The notes under the pieces are model-generated. The model ran no database searches. It worked only from the letters and a program-made list of their open reading frames with translations, and was not told where the DNA came from. A stretch of 64,000 bases of DNA, taken from assembly GCF_002217945.1 (NCBI RefSeq), contig NZ_BCMG01000013.1, positions 21,095-85,094 of the forward strand, in the 5' to 3' direction. This DNA is from Secundilactobacillus silagei JCM 19001 (lineage in GTDB: Bacteria > Bacillota > Bacilli > Lactobacillales > Lactobacillaceae). The position numbers and the translations under genes were made by a program. This document shows, one piece after another, positions 49,182-57,960 of the stretch. Numbering within the stretch: position 1 is the first letter of the stretch; every line of letters begins with the position of its first letter.

Positions 49182-50157
49182 GCCATGGTCAATTAGCACG
49201 CAGGCCAATATTTTCCGGACGGTCAGTGATTTATTGTTAGTGGGGTTTTCCGTTCGGCACGCGATCCAGTTTTGCGAGACGCTGTATCAGCCGCAAAAAC
49301 GGGATCTGCACGTGATCAACGAACAGCTGCACGCGGGCTACACCGTTAGTCAGACTTTTGAGCCGTTTGTAGACGACCAAATTGGCTTGCAGTTGCGGTT
49401 AGCAGAGGAACACGGCCAGCTGACCCAAAGTCTGGGCCAAGTCAGTCGCCTATTGCAGACGGCCCATCAGCGCCATCAAAAAATTAAACGGCTGTTGCAG
49501 TACCCGCTGATCTTAGTGGCAATACTGGCCGTCATCATCACGGGGATGAAGCTCGTGATCCTGCCTCAAATTGAAGCTTTAGCACCAACCAGTTCGCAGC
49601 ACAGTCCCAACTGGTGGTGGAGTATCGCGGTGATACCGGTGCTATTGATCATAATCTGCGGGTATCAGGCCATCAAGCAGCAACCAATTTTAAAACGGGT
49701 CGAACAGACGGCCCATATTCCCATTTTAGGGCCGATTATTAAGGCCTATTACGGCTACTATTTTTTGGCGACCTTGACCATCATGTTTGAAGGCGGCCTG
49801 GGTTTTCAAGAAATCCTGTTGACGCTGCGAAAAGCGAAAACGACGACCCTGTTATACCAGTTAGGCGGTAAATTGGAAACGGCTTTAGCTGCTGGTCAGC
49901 CGCTGTCACAAGTCATGACCCAGTTTTATTTTTTACCTAAGGAATTACAGCTGCTGTTTCAAAGCGGTAAACCGCGAGTGGAATTAGTCAAAGAACTGAC
50001 CGTTTTGACGGAGCTGTACTATCGGCGGCTCACTAACCGTTTAGAAGTAATGATGACCTGGATTCAGCCACTATCGTTTGTGCTGATTGGTAGCGTGATC
50101 ATCGGCGCTTATGCCAGCTTGTTTTTACCGATGTACCACACGATTGGAGGACTATAA
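49123..50157 (+). CDS. comGB: Competence pseudopilus membrane protein ComGB
   Basis: The GspF-type inner-membrane platform of the pseudopilus. Two GspF domains with three hydrophobic segments (about 130-150, 168-188 and 315-335) in 344 residues. It overlaps comGA by 59 bp, so a shorter start inside is possible, but GGAGGAG lies upstream of this ATG. Confidence 0.93.
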   Translation: MQDTATKFQQPSTSGLKPVKPWSISTQANIFRTVSDLLLVGFSVRHAIQFCETLYQPQKRDLHVINEQLHAGYTVSQTFEPFVDDQIGLQLRLAEEHGQLTQSLGQVSRLLQTAHQRHQKIKRLLQYPLILVAILAVIITGMKLVILPQIEALAPTSSQHSPNWWWSIAVIPVLLIIICGYQAIKQQPILKRVEQTAHIPILGPIIKAYYGYYFLATLTIMFEGGLGFQEILLTLRKAKTTTLLYQLGGKLETALAAGQPLSQVMTQFYFLPKELQLLFQSGKPRVELVKELTVLTELYYRRLTNRLEVMMTWIQPLSFVLIGSVIIGAYASLFLPMYHTIGGL

Positions 50158-50462
50158 TGCAACGCAAACGCTCAGCTTTTACTTTAATTGAAATGACCAT
50201 TGTCCTGTTTATTATTGGGCTGTTGATTCTGATCATCGCACCCAATATCAGTCATCAAAAAGACCGGGCTAATTCGGTTCATACCGGGGCCATGACGACG
50301 GTGGTTCAGACACAGTTAGACACTTATCTGGATTCGACGGATAAGAAAACCGCCAGTTTGGGAGAGTTGCAAAAAGCCGGCTATCTGACGGTCAAACAAG
50401 TGAAAATTGCCAACAAAGAGGGGATCAAAATCCATGGTGACGAAGTTAAAGCCAGTTCGTGA
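50157..50462 (+). CDS. comGC: Major pseudopilin ComGC
   Basis: The main subunit of the competence pseudopilus. Prepilin signal: short basic leader then AFTLIEM, with cleavage expected before Phe and the conserved Glu at +5, followed by a hydrophobic helix. 101 residues is typical. It overlaps the comGB stop by 1 bp. Processing needs the peptidase ComC, which is not in the window. Confidence 0.95.
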   Translation: MQRKRSAFTLIEMTIVLFIIGLLILIIAPNISHQKDRANSVHTGAMTTVVQTQLDTYLDSTDKKTASLGELQKAGYLTVKQVKIANKEGIKIHGDEVKASS

Positions 50463-50880
50463 GGGGTTTACGATGATTGAAATGCTCATCACCTTAGTCA
50501 TCATCAGCAGTCTTTTGGTGCTCGTTATGGTCGGCGGTCAGCGGTTTTCCCGGTCGTCGCTGCAAACGGAACGGGCCTTTTGGAACAGTTTTGACGGCTA
50601 CTGGAAACAGGCACTCTATGAGGCGCAGTATCACGGCCGTAAAACGGAAATTACGATTGAAAAGAATGCCCCCATAATTTTTCGAACGGACAAGGGCGAT
50701 CAGTCACTCACGCTGCCGCGGAGTTTGCATCCTGAACGGGCCGAAAAATTGCTGATTCGCTCGAACGCCACGATCTCACCGCGAACCGTGACGTTTTCAT
50801 CCGATGTTGATCAGCGCAAATACCGGTTAGTAATTCAAATGGGTTGGGGGGTCTACCATGTTGATCGGGAAGCGGCGTAA
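50434..50880 (+). CDS. comGD: Minor pseudopilin ComGD
   Basis: 148 residues starting MVTKLKPVREGFTMIEML: prepilin leader, cleavage before Phe, Glu at +5 and a hydrophobic helix, then a beta-rich domain. The ATG at 50434, inside comGC, follows AAAGAGGGG; an in-frame ATG at 50407 is further upstream. Confidence 0.92.
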   Translation: MVTKLKPVREGFTMIEMLITLVIISSLLVLVMVGGQRFSRSSLQTERAFWNSFDGYWKQALYEAQYHGRKTEITIEKNAPIIFRTDKGDQSLTLPRSLHPERAEKLLIRSNATISPRTVTFSSDVDQRKYRLVIQMGWGVYHVDREAA

Positions 50881-51061
50881 AGCTGGGTTTATGTTAAGCG
50901 ATGCGTTAATTGGCTTGGTGTTGATCAGTATTGGCCTCACGCTCTACACTCAAGCTCACGTGACGATGACCAAACAGTTGGAACAGCGGCAGGTCCGGGT
51001 GCAGCAGCTTAGGCATCAATTTGAAATCCAGTTTAAACCAGCAAAGCAGGTGAGTAAATGA
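50858..51061 (+). CDS. comGE: Minor pseudopilin ComGE
   Basis: A 67-residue protein with a basic leader (MLIGKRRKAGF), a hydrophobic helix (residues about 12-32) and a Gln-rich helix. The acidic residue at +5 is Asp (GFMLSDALIG) rather than Glu, as in several ComGE proteins. Overlaps comGD and comGF. Confidence 0.85.
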   Translation: MLIGKRRKAGFMLSDALIGLVLISIGLTLYTQAHVTMTKQLEQRQVRVQQLRHQFEIQFKPAKQVSK

Positions 51062-51480
51062 AACCAGGATTTACGTTGATTGAAACACTAATCGCACTGG
51101 CGGTGACGGCGTTAGCTTTACTGACCCTGCAATTTGGTCTGCAAATGATGAACGGCCGCACCCAGCAAAAATACGATGAGCAGCTAGCCTGGTATCACAT
51201 GCTAGCTGAACTTGAAGGTAAACAGTACCGCTTTTCTTTAGGCCAGGTTTACCGGCAAAAAGCCGCCCTGAAACCACACACTGATAAAGCCCGCACGTAT
51301 TATTTAAAGGGCCATCAAGGTAAGTTGATGTTAACGACCGATAAAGGCGGGTACATGCCGCTGTTTACCGGCATGAACTACTATGAATTTGACGTGGTTC
51401 ATGATCGGCTGAAGATCAATGTGAAAACGAAACTGCAGCAATTTTCTGCGGTGACGACGATTGGGGGTTACGATGGGTAA
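51058..51480 (+). CDS. comGF: Minor pseudopilin ComGF
   Basis: 140 residues with prepilin motif GFTLIETLIALAV directly after a four-residue leader, then the ComGF-type C-terminal domain (about 35-138). Overlaps comGE by 4 bp (ATGA) and comGG by 8 bp. Confidence 0.9.
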   Translation: MKPGFTLIETLIALAVTALALLTLQFGLQMMNGRTQQKYDEQLAWYHMLAELEGKQYRFSLGQVYRQKAALKPHTDKARTYYLKGHQGKLMLTTDKGGYMPLFTGMNYYEFDVVHDRLKINVKTKLQQFSAVTTIGGYDG

Positions 51481-51643
51481 TCGCCGAGGGTTCGTCACGA
51501 TTTTAGCGCTGCTCTTTTTAATCTTGTTAAGTGGAGTTTTACTGTTCCAATTACAGGGTTATCAACGACAGGTTGAAGCCTATGATATTTTGATTCATCA
51601 TTACGAGCAAAAACGGCCAGTGAAATCACCCAATAGACGTTAA
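51473..51643 (+). CDS. comGG: Short ComGG-like protein
   Basis: Last gene of the comG run: 56 residues with a short basic leader (MGNRRGF), a hydrophobic helix and a basic tail. It is short for ComGG and lacks the acidic +5 residue, as many ComGG proteins do. GGGGG lies just before the ATG. Named mainly from position. Confidence 0.7.
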   Translation: MGNRRGFVTILALLFLILLSGVLLFQLQGYQRQVEAYDILIHHYEQKRPVKSPNRR

Positions 51644-51663
51644 ATTTCCGATGTTAGCTTGAA

Positions 51664-51692
51664 TTAACAGGCGAATATTTGTAAACTATAAT
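51664..51692 (+). promoter_or_regulatory. Promoter of the methyltransferase-ackA pair
   Basis: TTAACA, 17-bp spacer, perfect TATAAT; allows expression of the two genes independently of comG. Confidence 0.65.
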
Positions 51693-51730
51693 TTGTGTGG
51701 AGAAACCATTAGGATAGGAGGTTGACAATT

Positions 51731-52744
51731 CTGGCTATTAAAGAAACGGAGGCGCTTTTTAAGGTTCTCGATGAATCCAGCGAGTTACTGAAGGATGCGC
51801 TTTCAACATCTTATTTAGATGCCTTTATTGAATCCGGTGATAATTTGATCGACGGACACGTTCAGGTAGAAGATGGTCGACCGGATGAAAAGACCGTTCA
51901 GCAGCTTCAGGCGCTATATGATTCTGTTGACCGCAACCAATTGAATGCTGAAACCGTGCGTCAAGCGATTCAGCTAGCGATGCTCAAAGCCATGCGTGAA
52001 GACGATATTCAGGGAAATCATCAGATGACCCCGGATAGCATCGCCATGGTCATGGGCTACATCGTCATTCGACTGGTTGAAAGTCAAAACCAGCTGACGA
52101 TTCTTGATCCAGCTGTAGGGACGGCTAATTTGCTGACGACGATTATCAACCAATTAACGGCTGCGACTCACGAAAAAGTCGCCGCAATTGGGATCGATAA
52201 TGACGAATCACTGCTGTCAGTCGCCGACATCAATACGACCCTGCAACGATCTTCAGTGACTTTGATGCATCAGGATGCACTGGGTGAACTGCAGATCCCT
52301 GAAGCTGACCTGGTCGTATCCGATCTGCCGATTGGGTATTATCCACTTGATGAAAAGGTTACAACGTTTAAGACACACGCTCAGTCCGGCCATTCCTACG
52401 TCCATCATTTATTGCTGGAGCAAGCGATGCGCTATGTGAAACCGGGCGGATACGGGGTTTTCTTAGTTCCAAGTCAGTTGTTTTCAACCCCAGAATCGAA
52501 GGGGTTGCTGTCTTGGCTTCAAGATGCCGCGTACCTGCAAGGTTTATTAGCCTTGCCGAAGGATCTGTTTACGGCTAAGCAATCGGCAAAGTCGATTTTG
52601 CTGTTGCAGCGTCACGGTGAAAATACGAAACAGGCTGATAAGGTCATGATCGGTGAATTTCCATCGTTTAAAGATCAGGCCGGATTTTCAAAGTTCATTG
52701 CGGAAATAGTCGACTGGGAACTAAATGATTTACTAAAGCAGTAA
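51731..52744 (+). CDS. Class I SAM-dependent methyltransferase (YtxK-like)
   Basis: A 337-residue protein of the N6-adenine methylase-like fold: SAM motif ILDPAVGTANLLTTI near residue 125 and the catalytic-type motif SDLPIGYYP (a DPPY variant) near 200. YtxK proteins sit between comG and ackA in many Firmicutes; substrate unknown. The start is unclear: AGGAGG (51716-51721) abuts an in-frame TTG at 51722, too close, while ATT (51728) or CTG (51731) is at proper spacing. I give the CTG. Confidence 0.88.
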   Translation: MAIKETEALFKVLDESSELLKDALSTSYLDAFIESGDNLIDGHVQVEDGRPDEKTVQQLQALYDSVDRNQLNAETVRQAIQLAMLKAMREDDIQGNHQMTPDSIAMVMGYIVIRLVESQNQLTILDPAVGTANLLTTIINQLTAATHEKVAAIGIDNDESLLSVADINTTLQRSSVTLMHQDALGELQIPEADLVVSDLPIGYYPLDEKVTTFKTHAQSGHSYVHHLLLEQAMRYVKPGGYGVFLVPSQLFSTPESKGLLSWLQDAAYLQGLLALPKDLFTAKQSAKSILLLQRHGENTKQADKVMIGEFPSFKDQAGFSKFIAEIVDWELNDLLKQ

Positions 52745-52761
52745 CATAAGGAGATTATCAC

Positions 52762-53952
52762 ATGGGAAAAACACTTGCCGTCAATGCAGGAAGTTCAACG
52801 TTAAAGTTTAAATTATTCGAAACACCTTCAGAAAAAGTCATCACTAGTGGTGTGATCGAACGAATTGGTTTAAAGGATTCCATCGTGACCGTTAAGTACG
52901 GCGATGGCCAAAAGTATGAAAACACCCAGGATGTCAAGGACCACGAAGAAGCCATTCACCTCATGCTTAAAGAACTGATCAGCTTGAAGATCATTGCTGA
53001 CTACAACGAAATTACGGGTGTTGGTCACCGGGTCGTTGCCGGTGGTGAATTCTTTACTGATTCAGCATTAGTAGACGATGATGTTTTACAGAAGATCGAA
53101 GATTTAGCTGAATATGCGCCACTGCATAACCCAGCTGAAGCAATGGGCATTCGGACGTTCCGTAAGATTTTGCCAAACGTGCCAAACGTGGCGGTCTTTG
53201 ATACGTCATTTCACACCACCATGCCTAAGACCAACTACATGTACGCCATTCCTTACGAATACTACGAAAAATACGGTGCTCGTAAATATGGTGCCCACGG
53301 AACTAGCCACCGTTACGTTTCCGGCCGGGCAGCAGCCATGCTTGGCAAGCCGTTAAAGGATCTCAAATTGATCACCATGCACATTGGTGCCGGTGCTTCG
53401 ATTACCGCGATCAAGGACGGCAAGTCATTTGATACTTCCATGGGCTTCACGCCGTTAGCCGGGGTCATGATGGCCACCCGTTCAGGTGATATCGATGCCT
53501 CATTGGTTACGTTCTTAATGGAAAAGTTAAACATTAAGGATCCTAACGATATGATCGAAATCTTGAACAAGAAGTCTGGCTTACTGGGGGTTTCTGAATA
53601 CTCAGCTGATATGCGAGACCTTGAAAAGGTTCAGGATAAAAACGAGAAGGCACACTTGGCTCGTGATATGTACATCAACCGGATCGTCGGTTACGTTGGT
53701 AAGTACATTGCTGAAATGAACGGTGTTGACGCCATTGTCTTTACGGCCGGTGTCGGTGAAAACGACATTCCGATTCGCCAAGAAGTTGCTGATAAGTTAA
53801 GCTATTTCGGCATTGCTGTTGATCCTGAAAAGAACCATATTCGCGGTGTTGAACGTGATCTATCAACTGCAGACGCCAAGGTTAAGACGCTGTTGATCCC
53901 AACGGATGAAGAATTAATGATCGTTCGTGACGTTGAACGGTTAACGAAATAA
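52762..53952 (+). CDS. ackA: Acetate kinase
   Basis: AckA converts acetyl phosphate and ADP to acetate and ATP; in heterofermenters this is the ATP-yielding branch. Signatures VNAGSSTLKFKLFE at the start, FDTSFHTTMP and HGTSHRYVS in the middle, and FTAGVGEND near the C terminus are intact in 396 residues. AAGGAG precedes the ATG, 17 bp after the methyltransferase gene. No cre is visible directly upstream. Confidence 0.97.
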   Translation: MGKTLAVNAGSSTLKFKLFETPSEKVITSGVIERIGLKDSIVTVKYGDGQKYENTQDVKDHEEAIHLMLKELISLKIIADYNEITGVGHRVVAGGEFFTDSALVDDDVLQKIEDLAEYAPLHNPAEAMGIRTFRKILPNVPNVAVFDTSFHTTMPKTNYMYAIPYEYYEKYGARKYGAHGTSHRYVSGRAAAMLGKPLKDLKLITMHIGAGASITAIKDGKSFDTSMGFTPLAGVMMATRSGDIDASLVTFLMEKLNIKDPNDMIEILNKKSGLLGVSEYSADMRDLEKVQDKNEKAHLARDMYINRIVGYVGKYIAEMNGVDAIVFTAGVGENDIPIRQEVADKLSYFGIAVDPEKNHIRGVERDLSTADAKVKTLLIPTDEELMIVRDVERLTK

Positions 53953-53965
53953 TTATTTTTAACTG

Positions 53966-54008
53966 ATAATAGCGCTCGATTCGTTTTTGAATCGAGCGCT
54001 ATTTTTTT
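53966..54008 (+). terminator. Terminator of ackA
   Basis: A perfect 15-bp stem (about 53968-53982 with 53989-54003) with a TTTTTTTT tail. Confidence 0.93.
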
Positions 54009-54060
54009 TGCAAAAAACGTTCAAGTTAGTGATGGTATGATAATTTTCTTCAACCATTAT

Positions 54061-54110
54061 TCATGAACGTGCAGTTTTTTCACTTAAAAGTGAACAATCA
54101 TCATGAACGT
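54061..54110. repeat. Direct repeats flanking a palindrome before the permease gene
   Basis: TCATGAACGT occurs at 54061-54070 and again at 54101-54110. Between them is the 16-bp inverted repeat TTCACTTAAAAGTGAA (54079-54094). The group lies about 95 bp upstream of TATAAT (54204-54209), the probable -10 of the permease. It looks like a binding site cluster for an unknown regulator. Confidence 0.55.
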
Positions 54111-54234
54111 AAGCATAACGATAACACCGCGATTTCTTATGTGTGAATCACAGTTAATTGGCAGTCATTGCGGTCGTTTTATCGTACTGGCGCTTTTCGC
54201 GTGTATAATTGTTCCTCATAAAGGGGTGAAGCTT

Positions 54235-55617
54235 ATGGCGAAGACAGAATCTGCTAAACAGCGATCTGGCGGATTAAAGAATCGGCATGTGCAAATGATT
54301 GCCTTAGGTGGCACGATTGGGACCGGCCTGTTTTTAGGTGCCGGCCAATCAATTCATTTGGCTGGTCCGTCAATTTTACTGGCTTATCTGATTGCCGGTG
54401 TCGCGTGTTTTCTACTGATGCGGGCACTAGGTGAGTTATTATTGTCGGATTTAAACGCTCATTCTTACATTGATTTTATTAAAAGATACCTGGGTGAACG
54501 CTGGAGCTTTATTGCTGGGTGGACTTATTGGGTCTGCTGGCTAAGTATTGCCATGGCCGATTTAACGGCTGCCGGGCTTTACATGAAGTTTTGGTTTCCG
54601 CAGTTACCGCAGTGGGTCACGGGTTTAATGATTTTACTGATCCTAGTCTTGATCAACGCGGTGACGGTTCAGGCCTTTGGTGAAACGGAATTCTGGTTTG
54701 CAATCGTGAAAGTTGCGGCCATTATTGCCCTGATCGTTATTGGCATCGTTTTAGTGGTGATTCAGTTCAAAACCCCAGTGGGCCATGCTTCAGTGATGAA
54801 TTTAGCCGACGGTCACTTTTTTGCCCACGGCGCTAAGGGGTTTCTCCTCTCGTTTCAAATGGTCTTGTTCGGGTTTATTGGAATTGAAATGGTGGGGATG
54901 ACCGCCTCAGAAACCAATGATCCTAAAACGATTATTCCGAAGGCCATCAACGAAATTCCGATGCGGGTGATCCTATTTTACTTGGGGTCGTTAATGGCGT
55001 TGATGTGCATCTATCCCTGGCACTATATTTCGCCTGATCAAAGTCCATTTGTAGAAGTCTTTTCAGCGATTGGCATCAAGTCAGCGGCTGCCATTATCAA
55101 CTTCGTGGTCTTAACGGCGGCAGCTTCAGCCTGCAATAGTGCCCTATATACGACTGGGCGGATGTTATTTTCCCTTTCTTACGGGGGTAAAACTAAACTG
55201 GCAAAACGGTTAGGCAAATTGTCACGGGCGCAGGTGCCGGTCAACGCGCTGTTCTTTTCAGCAACAATAATTGCAATTGTGGTCCTGCTAAACTTCTTTA
55301 TTCCAGGTAAGGTATTTACACTGATTTCAAGTATCGCTACGACCTGCTTCTTGTTTATCTGGGGGTCAATTGTTCTGACCCACATTAAGTACAAACGCGC
55401 AACTGCGGCTGGACAGGCAAAACAGGTCAGCTTTAAAATGCCGTGGGCGCCATATTCAGATTATTTTGTGCTGTTATTTCTCACCATGGTCTGCATTATC
55501 CTGCTATTTCGGTTTGAAACGCTGGTTGCACTCATTGGATCAGTTCTCTGGCTATGCGGACTTTGGCTGTTTAAAACGGGGATGGATCGCTCACAAGCGA
55601 GAAAACTTAAAAAATAG
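54235..55617 (+). CDS. Amino acid permease (APC superfamily)
   Basis: A 460-residue, about twelve-segment amino acid:proton symporter of the AAT type, starting MAKTESAKQRSGGLKNRHVQ, with the family motif ALGGTIGTGLFLGAG in segment 1 and FGFIGIEMVGMTASE in segment 6. I chose the ATG at 54235 because AAGGGG precedes it; the frame reaches back 44 codons without SD. Substrate not predictable from the sequence (GABA, aromatic or basic amino acids are possible). Monocistronic. Confidence 0.9.
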   Translation: MAKTESAKQRSGGLKNRHVQMIALGGTIGTGLFLGAGQSIHLAGPSILLAYLIAGVACFLLMRALGELLLSDLNAHSYIDFIKRYLGERWSFIAGWTYWVCWLSIAMADLTAAGLYMKFWFPQLPQWVTGLMILLILVLINAVTVQAFGETEFWFAIVKVAAIIALIVIGIVLVVIQFKTPVGHASVMNLADGHFFAHGAKGFLLSFQMVLFGFIGIEMVGMTASETNDPKTIIPKAINEIPMRVILFYLGSLMALMCIYPWHYISPDQSPFVEVFSAIGIKSAAAIINFVVLTAAASACNSALYTTGRMLFSLSYGGKTKLAKRLGKLSRAQVPVNALFFSATIIAIVVLLNFFIPGKVFTLISSIATTCFLFIWGSIVLTHIKYKRATAAGQAKQVSFKMPWAPYSDYFVLLFLTMVCIILLFRFETLVALIGSVLWLCGLWLFKTGMDRSQARKLKK

Positions 55618-55624
55618 ATTGCTT

Positions 55625-55658
55625 AAAATCGGGACGATTCTGTGCCGGTTTTTTTTAT
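55625..55658 (+). terminator. Terminator of the permease gene
   Basis: AAATCGG pairs with CCGGTTT (one wobble), then a long T run. Confidence 0.7.
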
Positions 55659-55785
55659 TTGGTTTCAGTGACTTCTTAACGAAGCCGTTGAAAACACGAG
55701 TTCTTTCCTATCCGTGGGGTAACATGGTAAACTAATGGAGTGAAGTTTTTTTATGAGCTAATTTTGAATAAAGAAGGGGTTCGGC

Positions 55786-56397
55786 GTGCAACTGTATTTC
55801 ACTGCAGATACGCATTTTTTTCATAAGGATTTACTCGGCAATAATGATTTTGCACCACGGCCATTTAAATCCGTCGAAGAGATGAATCAAACCATTATTG
55901 ACCATTGGAACGCACGCGTGACACCAGAAGATACGGTGTATCATTTAGGTGATATTGCCCTGTACTTCATTCGACCGGAAAAAGCGGCTCAGGCGGCGAT
56001 CTTAGATGTGTTGAATCAATTAAACGGCCATCTGATCCTCATCAAGGGGAACCACGATAACCGCGCGCTGTTTAAGTACTTGGCACAGCACAACTATACC
56101 TATGGCGGCAAGCCCAAGTTTCAATTTCATGATGTGGGCGCCGTCATCAAGGTCAATCACTGTCAGTACTACATGACGCATTACCCAATGATGATGGGTA
56201 TTGTAAAACAGATCATTAATTTACACGGCCACATTCACCACTATTCCGTCAACATTAAAGAAGATATTAACGTGGGTGTTGATACACCTGAAACCGACTA
56301 TTTAAAGCATAAGCCACCCTTTGGCACACCTTTTTCCATGGCGGAGATCGAAGAAATGGTAGCCGGCAAATATAACGATTTTCAAAAACGCAAATAA
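55786..56397 (+). CDS. Calcineurin-like metallophosphoesterase
   Basis: A 203-residue phosphoesterase with TADTHFFHKD, HLGDIALYF, IKGNHDN, MTHYP and HGHIH metal-binding motifs. The type is related to phage and chromosomal phosphoesterases of unknown substrate. GTG start after AAGAAGGGG. It was probably followed directly by yunD before the tnpB element inserted. Confidence 0.88.
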   Translation: MQLYFTADTHFFHKDLLGNNDFAPRPFKSVEEMNQTIIDHWNARVTPEDTVYHLGDIALYFIRPEKAAQAAILDVLNQLNGHLILIKGNHDNRALFKYLAQHNYTYGGKPKFQFHDVGAVIKVNHCQYYMTHYPMMMGIVKQIINLHGHIHHYSVNIKEDINVGVDTPETDYLKHKPPFGTPFSMAEIEEMVAGKYNDFQKRK

Positions 56398-56630
56398 AGA
56401 CATTAGAGGAAGGATGAATGATTATTATTTTGTTATAAAAGTCTCTAAAAACTTATCAAAAGGGGTAATATCAGGTTGCTTTGTCAAGCTTAAATGAACT
56501 GACTGATTTTGAAAATAGTTTCCCTCATAATTCCCTTAAAATGACTTTTAAAGTGATCTATCCGGTATAATTATCACGAACCCACTGGATAAAGTGGGTC
56601 ACCAAATTTTAAGTAGACGGGGAAACCGAG

Positions 56631-57809
56631 ATGTTAATTACCTACAAAGTTGAGCTTAAGCCAACGAATCAACAGGCTTGGCTGATCGATCAGCAGATAT
56701 CCGGCAGTCGCTGGGCCTACAACCTCTTTTTAGATATTAATCGTCAACGCTACGAGTGTGGTTATCACTACATGAATGCTTATGAGTTCTCTAAGTGGTT
56801 CAATCATGATTATTTAGAGGCTAATCCAGATGATCAGTGGATCAAAGAATTATATGCCAAGTCTGTGAAGCAGGCGTTTATCGACGCGGATACAGCCATG
56901 AAACGGTTTTTTAAAAAACTAAGCGGTTATCCACATTGGCGTTCGTTTAAACGTGGCCAAGGCAGTTACTACTTCGTTAAGAACAGTCAGAAACAGATCA
57001 TTGCTTGTGACCGACACCGGGTTAAATTGCCTAAACTGGGCTGGGTGCGGTTGAAAGAATTCGGCTATATCCCCACTGATGCTGAACATTTTGTCATCAA
57101 AAACGGGCGGGTGAAAGTTAAGGCTGGTCGGTATTATCTGACCTGTGTTGTGGAACAAGCTGATGCGATTCAACTCCCATTAAATGGCAATCCCATTGGC
57201 ATTGACTTAGGCTTAAAAAATTTTGCGATTTTAAGTGATGGTTCCATTTACAGTAATCGGAACAAAAGCAGTCGTCTAAAACGAATCAGAAAGCGACTTC
57301 GACGACTGCAAAGAAAATTGTCACGCCAGTATCGTGCACTGAAAGCTAGAAAACAGAAGGAAGGCAGATCTGCTACTGATTTAAATCTAGCCAAAACCCA
57401 GCTGAAAGTGCAACGGCTTTATCAACGGTTAACTAACATTCAGATCGATAATCAAAATAAGATTATTGCCACTGTGGTGAGAACCAAACCACAATGGGTC
57501 GCCTTAGAAGATTTGAATGTTAGTGGAATGATGAAAAATCGACATTTGGCTAAAGCCATCGCTCAGCAAGGTTTCTATAACTTCAGAGTAAAACTGATTA
57601 CTAAATGTCAGCAATTAGGGATTCCAGTGCATCTTACCGGGCGCTTTGAACCAACTTCCAAGCTCTGTCATAACTGCGGAACTAAGAAAGTGAGTTTAAA
57701 GTTGAGTGAGCGCACTTATCACTGTCCTAATTGTCACTATACCAATGACCGTGATTTAAATGCTGCCCTGAATATCAGGGATACGGAAAACTTTGCCTTA
57801 GCCTACTAA
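56631..57809 (+). CDS. tnpB: TnpB RNA-guided endonuclease (IS200/IS605 family OrfB)
   Basis: TnpB is the Cas12-like nuclease encoded by these elements; with the RNA from the element's 3' end it cuts sites matching the adjoining sequence. The RuvC triad appears complete: Asp192 in GIDLGLKNFAIL, Glu293 in ALEDLNVSGM and Asp373 in YTNDRDLNAALNI. The zinc finger has Cys346, Cys349, Cys365 and Cys368. 392 residues without frameshift or stop, so apparently intact. The ATG follows GGGGAAACCGAG, a weak SD. Confidence 0.93.
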   Translation: MLITYKVELKPTNQQAWLIDQQISGSRWAYNLFLDINRQRYECGYHYMNAYEFSKWFNHDYLEANPDDQWIKELYAKSVKQAFIDADTAMKRFFKKLSGYPHWRSFKRGQGSYYFVKNSQKQIIACDRHRVKLPKLGWVRLKEFGYIPTDAEHFVIKNGRVKVKAGRYYLTCVVEQADAIQLPLNGNPIGIDLGLKNFAILSDGSIYSNRNKSSRLKRIRKRLRRLQRKLSRQYRALKARKQKEGRSATDLNLAKTQLKVQRLYQRLTNIQIDNQNKIIATVVRTKPQWVALEDLNVSGMMKNRHLAKAIAQQGFYNFRVKLITKCQQLGIPVHLTGRFEPTSKLCHNCGTKKVSLKLSERTYHCPNCHYTNDRDLNAALNIRDTENFALAY

Positions 57810-57957
57810 AACAGGCAGTAAAGCATGTACCGGTGGCTAGCCGGGAATTGACGCTTGTGGACTATCATATCAACTGCAGTAGCGAGTAACGTGCGAGACA
57901 GGATAGGATGAAGCAAGAACAATCGTTAACTTTTTATAAGTTATCAGTAGCAGTCGA
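57790..57957 (+). ncRNA. Probable omega RNA (reRNA) of TnpB
   Basis: In this family the guide RNA scaffold spans the tnpB 3' end and the right end of the element, and the guide is whatever follows the tip. The 151-bp region after tnpB has no reading frame, contains AACTT/AAGTT pairing (57925-57945) and ends next to yunD. Exact limits are inferred, not seen. Confidence 0.55.
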
Positions 57958-57960
57958 GGG

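Larger units (their letters stand above)
56570..57957 (+). mobile_element. IS200/IS605-type tnpB element (no tnpA)
   Basis: A solitary tnpB with non-coding flanks. Left: a perfect 7-bp hairpin ACCCACT/AGTGGGT (56580-56599) resembles the sub-terminal hairpin recognised by TnpA. Right: 57810-57957 contains conserved-looking sequence ending in AACTT/AAGTT hairpin and GTCGAGGG. No target-site duplication is expected for this family. The right tip is close to the yunD ATG; the left tip is uncertain (between about 56400 and 56575). No tnpA is present, so it would move only with a transposase supplied elsewhere. Confidence 0.75.

Noticed and set aside
54103..54234. 44-codon N-terminal extension of the permease
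   Set aside because: No SD at 54103, it contains the probable -10 TATAAT, and the permease family starts at the ATG at 54235 with AAGGGG upstream.
56398..56630. Searched for a tnpA transposase gene or remnant next to tnpB
   Set aside because: Only a hairpin and AT-rich DNA; no frame with HUH/Y1 transposase motifs.
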